Shown here one piece after another: positions 57,806 through 64,000 of a DNA stretch of 64,000 nt. Location: contig NZ_JAGQCY010000003.1 of the NCBI RefSeq assembly GCF_024346455.1, forward strand, positions 124,001-188,000, given 5' to 3'. This DNA is from Cyanobium sp. Aljojuca 7A6 (lineage in GTDB: Bacteria > Cyanobacteriota > Cyanobacteriia > PCC-6307 > Cyanobiaceae). Position 1 is the stretch's first letter, and every line of letters begins with the position of its first letter. The notes beneath the pieces were generated by a model. That model was given only the letters and a program-made list of their open reading frames with translations. It was not told where the DNA came from and ran no database searches. A program made the translations under genes and the position numbers.

Positions 57806-58579
57806 TCAGGCCGCCGGCTCGACCAGCAGTCCGGTGAGGTCTTCGCTGCCGAACACCTGGCGATAGGCGGCCGTGCTGGTGCACAGGATCACCGGCACCG
57901 CCACCAGCAGCCCCACGAAGCAGGCCAGCAGGCCCAGCAGGGCGATGGCGAATTCCACCAGGGCCAGCAGCAGCACCGAGCCCCACTGGGGATCGAGCAG
58001 GGTGCGGCCCCGGGTGATCGATTCGATGGGCCCGAGCCCCTGCAGCAGGGCGATCTGGGCCATGAACTTCTGGTTCACCGCCAGGTAGATCAGCACGGCG
58101 AAGGCCACCAGGAAGGGCAACACCGCCAGGACCTGGTTGAGCCGGGCGGCGGCGACCCCCACCAGGGCCGCCACCACCAGGACCACGCCAAACAGGATCC
58201 CGAGCACCAGTCCGTTGCGGAACAGCCGCCAGCTGGCCTGGCCATCCCAGCGGAGGAAGGTGCCAAGGCTTGGCTTCCCTCCCGCCAGGGCGCTCCAGGC
58301 ACCCCGGACCAGCCCCGTGGTGCTCCACAGGCTCACGAGCACGCTCAGAATCGAGCCCACCACAAGGCGGATCACCTGGACCGTTGTGACCACGGCGGCT
58401 TCGTCGGGGTCGACCTGGCCCTGGATCAGGGAGCAGAGGCTGCTCAGCACCCCCGCCAGCAGGGTGAAACCGACGAACACCCAGGGGGCCCGGGTGAAGG
58501 CCTGCCACCCCTCCTTCACGGCCTCGATCACCTTCAGGGAGGATCCACTGGAGGGATCCTGCATCAGAGACACGGCCAT
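57806..58579 (-). CDS. Polytopic membrane protein, cyanobacterial
   Basis: A 257-residue protein with about six hydrophobic segments: WVFVGFTLLAGVLSSLCSLI, VVGSILSVLVSLWSTTGLV, FRNGLVLGILFGVVLVVAAL, VLAVLPFLVAFAVLIYLA and SVLLLALVEFAIALLGLLAC, then AVPVILCTSTAAY. The pattern resembles DUF975-like or YciC-like membrane proteins. The start is ATG 58579 or 58564. No transport or catalytic motif is seen. Function unknown. Confidence 0.75.
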   Translation of the reverse strand: MAVSLMQDPSSGSSLKVIEAVKEGWQAFTRAPWVFVGFTLLAGVLSSLCSLIQGQVDPDEAAVVTTVQVIRLVVGSILSVLVSLWSTTGLVRGAWSALAGGKPSLGTFLRWDGQASWRLFRNGLVLGILFGVVLVVAALVGVAAARLNQVLAVLPFLVAFAVLIYLAVNQKFMAQIALLQGLGPIESITRGRTLLDPQWGSVLLLALVEFAIALLGLLACFVGLLVAVPVILCTSTAAYRQVFGSEDLTGLLVEPAA

Positions 58580-58671
58580 CGCAGCGGGAAGGGAGCGTTG
58601 CCGGGAGACTAGGCAGAGGCGTGCCAGTGGGCACCCCATCGGTGCGAAGCGTTGCACCGCCCCAAAGCAGT

Positions 58672-59037
58672 TCAGGCGCGCTGGGGAAAGGACACATCCA
58701 GCACCAGGCAGCCTTCGCCATCGGTGTGGAAGGGGCCATGCACCTCCCCCGGCGGCCGACTGGCGTAGTGCCCCGGCTCCAGCCACAGGCCGAAGGCCGC
58801 GTCAAACAGGCGCCCCGCCACGATGAAGATCTCCTCGGGGAAGGGGTGGGCCTTGCCCCCGAAGGCGGCAGTGTCGGCCCCGCTCAGGAAGCGGGTGAGG
58901 CGGGTGATCTCCCCGCTGGCCGGATCCTCACTGAGAACCAGTTCCTGCACCTGCCCCTCCAGTCCCTCGATCCAGCGCCAGCGATGGGCCTGCTCCGGCG
59001 CCAGCGGATTCCAGTAGGGGCTGGTGGTCTTGCTCAT
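58672..59037 (-). CDS. Cupin domain protein (ChrR-like)
   Basis: A 121-residue single cupin. FGGKAHPFPEEIFIVAGRLF carries cupin motif 1 and GHYASRPPGEVHGPFHTDGE motif 2, with histidines and glutamate for a metal. It resembles the anti-sigma ChrR C-terminal cupin but has no zinc-binding N-domain. It overlaps the hydrolase gene by four bases and lies at the end of an SDR-hydrolase-cupin set on the minus strand, so it may act on the same metabolite (inference). Confidence 0.8.
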   Translation of the reverse strand: MSKTTSPYWNPLAPEQAHRWRWIEGLEGQVQELVLSEDPASGEITRLTRFLSGADTAAFGGKAHPFPEEIFIVAGRLFDAAFGLWLEPGHYASRPPGEVHGPFHTDGEGCLVLDVSFPQRA

Positions 59038-59666
59038 GGTGGGGCGAGGGGAGCGGCGGCGGCCAGGTGGGCGTCGATGAGCGGCGCCAGCTGCTCAGCG
59101 TGATGCCGGCCGAGATCATGGTCGCCGCCCGGGATCAGCTGCAGACGGGCCCGGGGCAGCCGCCGGGCCAGCCGCTCCCCCACGGCCACCGGGCTGAACG
59201 GGTCGGCATCGCCCCACAGCAGCAGGGTGGGTGCCGCGACCTCCGGCAGGCGCCCGGAGAGGTCCGTGGTTTCCGTGGCGAACCAGTCAGGAAGGTGGGA
59301 CAGGCTGGTGCGGAAGCTGTCCCTCCAGTCGGCGGCCCCCAGCTCGGCCATCGGCAGGCCGCCGGAGGTGGCGCACAGCACCAGGTGCGTCACCTCCGGC
59401 GGCCGGGCCAGGGCGGCCTGCAGGGCCAGGACCCCTCCCATCGACTGGGCGATCAGGGCGCAGGGGCGATCCAGCGGCTCCAGCACGAGGGCCAGCAGGT
59501 CATCGAATCCTGTGACCCCCGGCCGGGGCGGGGTGTCGCCGAAGCCGGGCCAGCCCAGGTGCAGCCGCTCGGCGCGGCAGGCCAGCCGCCGCTCCAGGGG
59601 ACGCCAGAAGCCGGTGTCGCCCGAGGCGCCGGGAAGGAACAGCAGCCGCTCGGGCAGGCCCTTCAA
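59034..59666 (-). CDS. Alpha/beta-fold hydrolase
   Basis: A 210-residue alpha/beta hydrolase. The oxyanion region is LLFLPGASGDTGFW, the nucleophile elbow ALIAQSMGGVLALQAALA (Ser in QSMGG), the acid in LLWGDADPFSP and the histidine in GGDHDLGRHH. The best start is TTG 59666, overlapping the SDR stop (TTGA); the frame upstream is antisense-free but lacks homology. It overlaps the cupin gene too, indicating tight coupling. Substrate unknown. Confidence 0.85.
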   Translation of the reverse strand: MKGLPERLLFLPGASGDTGFWRPLERRLACRAERLHLGWPGFGDTPPRPGVTGFDDLLALVLEPLDRPCALIAQSMGGVLALQAALARPPEVTHLVLCATSGGLPMAELGAADWRDSFRTSLSHLPDWFATETTDLSGRLPEVAAPTLLLWGDADPFSPVAVGERLARRLPRARLQLIPGGDHDLGRHHAEQLAPLIDAHLAAAAPLAPP

Positions 59667-60658
59667 GGCCGATCGGCCTCCACGCCCACCAGGGCCGCAC
59701 TCGCCTCCCACAGCCGCCGGGCCAGATCAGCGTCCTGTCCTTCGGTGCTGGTGGCGGTGGGCTCAAACACATGCTGGCACGGGGCCGTGACGCGGTTGCA
59801 GTGGTAGCTGAAGCCGCCGGCGGCGTAGGCGTCATCGACGGCCAGGGCGGCCAGCAGGGCTCCGGCGTTCTCGACGCTTTCGGTGAGGCGCAGGATCGAG
59901 CGGGCCGCCAGGGCGAAGAGCCGTTGCCCCAGCTCATTCGACTGGCGGCTGTAGCGCCAGAAGCCGCCTTCGCTGGTGGGCGGAATCACCAATCCGGGGC
60001 TCCAGGCGATCACCGGATAGGGCGTTCCCTGCGCCTCCAGGCGGCGGGCGAACTCTCGGGCAAACAGCACATTGCAGAGCTTGCTGTCCTTGTAAGACTT
60101 GTCGGCATTGAAGCCGTCCGTGCCGTTCACCATCAAGGTGGCCTGCCCTGGCTGCAGACCTGCCAGCTCGCCGAGCCCCGCGGCGGCGCCCACCTTTCCC
60201 CCCGCGGTGGTGGGGTCGTGGACCTCGCTGGCGGTGACCACCAGCCGTGGGGACTGTCCGGCCGCCAGCAGGGGCCGCAGCTGGTGGGCCAGCAGGACAT
60301 GGCCGAGATGGTTCACCCCGAAGCTGAGCTCATGGCCCTGGGCGGTGCGCCGCGGTTCGCTGGCACCGGCGTACTGCAGGCCGGCATTGAGCACCAGCGT
60401 GTCGATGGGGGTCGCCTGGGCGAGCAGGGCGGTGGCACAGGCCCGCACGCTCTCCAGATCGCCCAGGTCGCAGGCCTCGGCGGCGGGTGGGGTGCCCGAA
60501 CCGGCCCTCTCCAGCACTCGCCTTCCGGCCGCTTCGGCGGTGACCCGGTCCCGGCAGAGCAGGGTGAGTCGGTGGCCGTCCCGGCAGAGCACCACGGCCG
60601 CCTCAAAGCCGATGCCGGAATTGCCGCCGGTCAGCAGGATGTGGCGCGCGGCGGCCAA
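59663..60658 (-). CDS. Short-chain dehydrogenase, protochlorophyllide-reductase-like
   Basis: A 331-residue SDR. The cofactor motif is LLTGGNSGIGFEAAVVL (TGGNSGIG at 10-17), NAG occurs in LVLNAGLQYAG and the catalytic Tyr189/Lys193 in SYKDSKLCNVLFAREFARRL. The YKDSKxCN block and the overall layout resemble light-dependent protochlorophyllide oxidoreductase (POR), but the POR hallmark region around NAAVY differs. It is more likely a POR-related SDR with another substrate than POR itself. It heads a coupled SDR-hydrolase-cupin set. Confidence 0.85.
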   Translation of the reverse strand: MAAARHILLTGGNSGIGFEAAVVLCRDGHRLTLLCRDRVTAEAAGRRVLERAGSGTPPAAEACDLGDLESVRACATALLAQATPIDTLVLNAGLQYAGASEPRRTAQGHELSFGVNHLGHVLLAHQLRPLLAAGQSPRLVVTASEVHDPTTAGGKVGAAAGLGELAGLQPGQATLMVNGTDGFNADKSYKDSKLCNVLFAREFARRLEAQGTPYPVIAWSPGLVIPPTSEGGFWRYSRQSNELGQRLFALAARSILRLTESVENAGALLAALAVDDAYAAGGFSYHCNRVTAPCQHVFEPTATSTEGQDADLARRLWEASAALVGVEADRP

Positions 60659-60748
60659 GGGCGGACTCCTGCAGGCGGCGAAACGGGTGCCGTGATCCGG
60701 TCAGGCTAAGGAGCCGCGCCATGGGCAGCGGGCCTCTGGCTTGCCAAA

Positions 60749-61180
60749 GTGACTGCTGTGGCACGCCTCACCCGACGCTCGTTCCTGGTGCTGGCGGCGG
60801 TGGCTGGTCTGGCGGCCATCGGCGCAGGGGTGGCGTTTCAGGAGCACACCCGGAACGCGCTCACGGTCAGCAACAGCAGCGGCCGCACGATCACTGCCCT
60901 GGAGGTGTCCTTGCCCTGGCAGACGCTGCGCTTCGAGCCGATCGCCGATGGTGACGTTGTCACCCAGTCCTTTCAGATCAAGTTCGACGCCCAGTTCGAG
61001 ATCTCAGGACAGCTGGCGGATGGCACCCCCATCCGCTCCTCCCAGGGCTACGTCACCAATGGGCACTACGGCGAAGCGGTGCGGATCGAGGTCGGCCCTC
61101 ACGGGGAGGTCAGGTTCACGCAACAGACCAGGCGTCTGGGCCGGCCGAACGCGCCAGATCACCCTCCATCCCAGGGCTGA
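60749..61180 (+). CDS. Small exported or anchored protein of unknown function
   Basis: A 143-residue protein starting at GTG 60749 (MTAVARLTRRSFLVLAAVAG); a second GTG lies three codons on. The twin-arginine-like RRSFLVLAAVAGLAAIGAG suggests a Tat or anchor signal. The rest is beta-rich (LTVSNSSGRTITALEVSLPW; FDAQFEISGQLADGTPIRSS). No family recognised. Its stop abuts the stop of the next, convergent gene with no spacer. Confidence 0.65.
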   Translation: MTAVARLTRRSFLVLAAVAGLAAIGAGVAFQEHTRNALTVSNSSGRTITALEVSLPWQTLRFEPIADGDVVTQSFQIKFDAQFEISGQLADGTPIRSSQGYVTNGHYGEAVRIEVGPHGEVRFTQQTRRLGRPNAPDHPPSQG

Positions 61181-62326
61181 TCAGAACAGCTTGAACAGGT
61201 TGAAGCCCCCCTGCTTCTTGGGCTCCTCCTTCCTTTCGCCGCCGCCCGGATCGAGGCCCTCCAGGCCCTCTCCCAACGGACGCATGGCGGTGGAGCGCCG
61301 CTCCAGGCTGAGACGCCAGGAGGGGGCGCCCTTGGCGCTGTTCAGCAGCAGGGTGTCGCCGTAGGCGGTGAAGGTGAGCATCGCCATCCGCATCGCCGCC
61401 ATGGCCTGGGCGCTGACCGAGCAGGTGGTGCGCTCCGGCGCCAGCAGCACGCCGCGCTGCACCAGCCGGGCCGCTGCCGGGGCCCTCAGTTCGCCCGGCA
61501 CCGAGCTGTCGGACCAGGGCGCCTCGCTGGAGGTCCACATGATGATGTCGCCCTCCTGGCGGCCCAGGCCGGTGGCCATGGCCTGGTAGCCCAGGGCCGT
61601 GGGGACGGCCTGCCAGCTGAGCCGCTGGGAGCCGCCGGCTGTGGTGGTGGTCAGCGTCACCGGGGCCAGGAAGTCGTGGCTGCTCTCCACCTGGAAGCGG
61701 ATTTCCGGCGCGTAGTTGCTGGCCACCACATGGCTGCCCACCAGCGAGGCCTGCAGCGGCACCGCCGGAGGCTCACTGCCAGAGGGCCAGCGACCGCTGG
61801 TGAGGGGCGCTCCGCCAGCGTTGGCGCTGGTCGCCAGACGACTGAGGCCCTCCAGGGCCTGGCGACGCTGTTCCGGCAACAGCCCCTTCAGGGTGATGAT
61901 CTCCGGCTGGCCGGCGCCCGCGCTTTCGGCGCAGCCGCGGTAGATCAACAGCCGACCCTTCGGCTCGGGGATTTCCTTGTCCTGCCACTGGCCGGGCTGC
62001 CCAGGGCTGTCGCTGCCGCTCCGCAACGGCAGCGCCGTGCCCATCGCCATGGCGGCGGGAATGCGGTGCTCGGCCGTTGGGTTGGCCGCCTTGCCGGGCG
62101 CCTGCAACTGCAGCTCCAGCTGGCGGCTGGTGCTGTTCATCGAAGGACGTCCGCCCATCATCATCCGCATGATGTCGGCGCCGCCCATGGCCGGCGCCGA
62201 CATCCCCGAACTGGTCACGGCCTCGATGGAATAGGTGGCCGCCAGGGACGGCAGGGCCAGGCCGGTGCTGAGCAGAACCACCAGGGGCCCCAACGCCTTC
62301 CGGATCCTCCGCTGAGCTGCACCCAT
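61181..62326 (-). CDS. Secreted protein of unknown function, Met-rich N-terminus
   Basis: A 381-residue protein from ATG 62326 (MGAAQRRIRKALGPLVVLLS); an ATG nine codons earlier is possible. A signal peptide ends near LALPSLAATYS. A Met/Gly-rich stretch follows (MSAPAMGGADIMRMMMGGRP), then Ser/Gly-rich and beta-rich segments (PVTLTTTTAGGSQRLSWQAV resembles a fibronectin-III-like strand pair). A Lys/Gly-rich tail ends GGFNLFKLF. Probably periplasmic or outer membrane. No family identified. Confidence 0.65.
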   Translation of the reverse strand: MGAAQRRIRKALGPLVVLLSTGLALPSLAATYSIEAVTSSGMSAPAMGGADIMRMMMGGRPSMNSTSRQLELQLQAPGKAANPTAEHRIPAAMAMGTALPLRSGSDSPGQPGQWQDKEIPEPKGRLLIYRGCAESAGAGQPEIITLKGLLPEQRRQALEGLSRLATSANAGGAPLTSGRWPSGSEPPAVPLQASLVGSHVVASNYAPEIRFQVESSHDFLAPVTLTTTTAGGSQRLSWQAVPTALGYQAMATGLGRQEGDIIMWTSSEAPWSDSSVPGELRAPAAARLVQRGVLLAPERTTCSVSAQAMAAMRMAMLTFTAYGDTLLLNSAKGAPSWRLSLERRSTAMRPLGEGLEGLDPGGGERKEEPKKQGGFNLFKLF

Positions 62327-62380
62327 GCCGCCGCCGCCCCTATGGCCATTCAATCTATGGGCAGTTGCTGATGGCTGCCC

Positions 62381-62911
62381 GTGCCCCCGCTGGAGTCCGC
62401 CGCCCCCTCCCCCCTGCAGCGCATCGATCAGGCGCTGGTCGACACCGTGGCGGCCGGCGCTGCCAGATCACCGCGCCGGCGCCTGAACCACAACTTCCAT
62501 GCCCCCGCCGATCGGGTGCAGCGCTTCCTCAATGTCCTGCAGATCGGCACCTATGTGCGGCCCCACCGCCACCGGCGCGAAACCCCCGGGGCCGGTTTCG
62601 AGTGCTTCCTGGTGCTGCAGGGGGAGGTGGGGCTGCTGCTGCTTGATGGCGGCGGTCGGGTGCTGGGGTGTGAACGGATCAGCGCCGGCGGGCCCCTGTT
62701 CGGGATTGAGCTGGCCGAAGGGGTGATCCACACCCTGGTGGCCCTGAGCGCCGATGCGGTGCTCATGGAGATCAAGCAGGGGCCCTACGAGCCATCCGCC
62801 GACAAGGACTTCCTGGCTGGTTTCCCCCTGGAGGGCAGTGAGGCCGCGGCGGCCCAGGAGAGGGCCTGGCGGGCCCTGTTCGACGACGACCACGAGGTTG
62901 GCGGCCCCTGA
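62381..62911 (+). CDS. WbuC-family cupin metalloprotein
   Basis: A 176-residue cupin. The signature RRRLNHNFHAPADRVQRFLN leads into VLQIGTYVRPHRHRRETPGA, followed by FECFLVLQGEVGLLLLDGGG and EIKQGPYEPSADKDFL, matching the WbuC family found near polysaccharide gene clusters. It starts at GTG 62381. The histidines of RPHRHR should bind metal. Substrate unknown. Confidence 0.85.
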   Translation: MPPLESAAPSPLQRIDQALVDTVAAGAARSPRRRLNHNFHAPADRVQRFLNVLQIGTYVRPHRHRRETPGAGFECFLVLQGEVGLLLLDGGGRVLGCERISAGGPLFGIELAEGVIHTLVALSADAVLMEIKQGPYEPSADKDFLAGFPLEGSEAAAAQERAWRALFDDDHEVGGP

Positions 62912-62930
62912 AGAGCCCCGGGTGAGGCGT

Positions 62931-63503
62931 TCAGGCCAGCTCAGCGCGGCGGCAGAAGCTGCAGTGGCCCCAGCGGGCCATCTCCCCGGCCGGCGCCGGC
63001 CGACCGCAGGCCGGGCAGTCCGCCATGCCGTGAACATCGCAGCGGCTCGGATGGACGGCCCACACCTCCGCCTCGCTCTGGCCGCCCGGGGTGGTGGGGG
63101 CAGGGTGGTGCTGTTGCACCCGCACGTCCCGCACGGCAAAGCCGGCGGCCCGCAGCGAACCCAGCAGCTGGTGGCGGTTGTACTGCAGGGCCTGCAGCCA
63201 GGGTCCCGGCGCGGCGCCCACCGTCAGCAGGCCCCCCTGCAGCTGCAGAGGGCGGCAATGGGGGGCCAGCTGGGGGCCGGCGATGCGGGGCCAGTCCCGC
63301 CATAGTCCCGCCAGGTGGCCGTCGCGGCGCCAGTCCTGCTGGAGGCTGTCGAGGCAGCTCCCCAGGGCACTGGCCGGCGGCCGGGGAGGCGGCATCAGCA
63401 AGGAAATGTTCCCCACCCGGCGCGTCTGCACCGCCTCGCTGATCCAGCGACGGGAGCCGCCGCTGTCGGCTTGGCGGCGCTGGCGGGAACGGGACGGCTC
63501 CAT
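62931..63503 (-). CDS. DUF721 (DciA-like) protein with C-terminal zinc ribbon
   Basis: A 190-residue protein. The middle (about 45-125) reads CLDSLQQDWRRDGHLAGLWR, DWPRIAGPQLAPHCRPLQLQ and GLLTVGAAPGPWLQALQYNR, matching DUF721/DciA, whose members load the replicative helicase DnaB. The C-terminus has CPACGRPAPAGEMARWGHCS then FCRRAEL, a four-cysteine zinc ribbon. The N-terminus is basic. Role in replication is inferred from the family. Confidence 0.8.
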   Translation of the reverse strand: MEPSRSRQRRQADSGGSRRWISEAVQTRRVGNISLLMPPPRPPASALGSCLDSLQQDWRRDGHLAGLWRDWPRIAGPQLAPHCRPLQLQGGLLTVGAAPGPWLQALQYNRHQLLGSLRAAGFAVRDVRVQQHHPAPTTPGGQSEAEVWAVHPSRCDVHGMADCPACGRPAPAGEMARWGHCSFCRRAELA

Positions 63504-63598
63504 GGGCCCACGCTAGGGGTGCGGCAATCCGCTGACCGTTGCAGGGGTGCGCCCGGCCAGTTCTGGCTACTGTCAGTTTCTGCAATAGCCCCGCCTCC

Positions 63599-64000
63599 AT
63601 GGGTTTTTTCGATCGGCTGAGCCGCCTTCTGCGCGCCAACCTCAATGACCTGGTGAGCAAGGCCGAGGATCCGGCCAAGATCCTGGATCAGTCCGTGGCG
63701 GACATGCAGTCCGATCTGGTCAAGCTGCGCCAGGCCGTGGCCACCGCCATCGCCAGCCAGAAGCGGCTCCAGAATCAGGCTGAGCAGGCCGAGGCCCAGA
63801 GCCGCACCTGGTACGAGCGCGCCGAACTGGCCCTCAAAAAGGGTGAGGAGGATCTCGCCCGCGAGTCCCTCTCGCGCCGCAAGACCTACACCGACACCGC
63901 CGCCGCCCTCAACGCCCAGCTCAACGGCCAGGCCGGGCAGGTCGACACCCTCAAGCGCAGCCTCACCGCCCTTGAGGGCAAGATCGCCGAGGCCAAGACC
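63599..64000 (+). CDS. PspA/IM30 (Vipp1-like) protein, partial
   Basis: The first 134 codons of a gene running off the right edge. It begins MGFFDRLSRLLRANLNDLVS and continues KAEDPAKILDQSVADMQSDL, then a long coiled coil (AVATAIASQKRLQNQAEQAE). This is the ESCRT-III-like PspA/IM30 family; in cyanobacteria Vipp1/IM30 maintains thylakoids. The Vipp1-specific C-terminal extension cannot be seen, so PspA versus Vipp1 is open. Confidence 0.9.
   Translation, partial: MGFFDRLSRLLRANLNDLVSKAEDPAKILDQSVADMQSDLVKLRQAVATAIASQKRLQNQAEQAEAQSRTWYERAELALKKGEEDLARESLSRRKTYTDTAAALNAQLNGQAGQVDTLKRSLTALEGKIAEAKT

Noticed and set aside
59663-60658. Calling the SDR a true protochlorophyllide reductase (por)
   Set aside because: The YKDSKxCN block fits but the POR region around NAAVY and the cysteine pattern do not.

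Overview
The window is a GC-rich, gene-dense chromosome segment of a unicellular alpha-cyanobacterium. Photosynthesis genes (psbV, petF, ftrV, PSRP-3/ycf65, nblS, vipp1-like), a complete kaiABC clock and several small cyanobacteria-only families (DUF1818, DUF2811, S4-domain protein) point to this group. The very high GC, short spacers and many 4-base start/stop overlaps suggest a Cyanobium or freshwater/brackish Synechococcus relative; the genus is inferred from style and gene order, not from a search.

Layout. 1-5.9 kb: a partial secreted protein (position suggests BamA/Omp85), purC and a secreted unknown on the minus strand, then purD and the sensor kinase nblS. 6.0-7.6 kb: two tandem, lower-GC sulfotransferase-like paralogues that look inserted between nblS and kaiC. 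7.6-10.4 kb: kaiC-kaiB-kaiA on the minus strand, divergent from rplU-rpmA. 11-31 kb: housekeeping genes, including truB, yebC, nagB, a SpoIID-type protein, rnz, psbV, petF, prmA, serA, tRNA-Val(GAC), murD, rpoZ, an Hsp70-like protein, ftrV, pyrR, gpmI, secG and msrB. 32.1-35.5 kb: an accessory stretch with gene debris (an antitoxin-like fragment and a frameshifted hsdM start) around an intact pyruvate/indolepyruvate decarboxylase-type ThDP enzyme. 35.5-39.7 kb: groEL-groES under a CIRCE-like operator, divergent from atpD-atpC.

40-47.6 kb is the most distinctive region. A class A penicillin-binding protein with an N-terminal FHA domain is divergent from a tightly overlapping run: small membrane protein, FHA membrane protein, Hanks-type kinase, von Willebrand A protein and PP2C phosphatase. 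Together they look like a complete phospho-signalling module (writer, readers, eraser, VWA partner) linked to peptidoglycan synthesis. The combination resembles the E. coli yegI/yegK/yegL trio with FHA readers added.

47.6-64 kb: a transaldolase-like protein, PSRP-3, a HAD phosphatase with an unusual start, pepP, an overlapping run of CNNM transporter, GTPase, nadD and nadE, then ald, a methyltransferase, a translationally coupled SDR/hydrolase/cupin set, secreted unknowns, a WbuC cupin, a DUF721/DciA-like protein and the start of a PspA/Vipp1 protein. No rRNA, CRISPR array, intact insertion sequence or prophage was seen.
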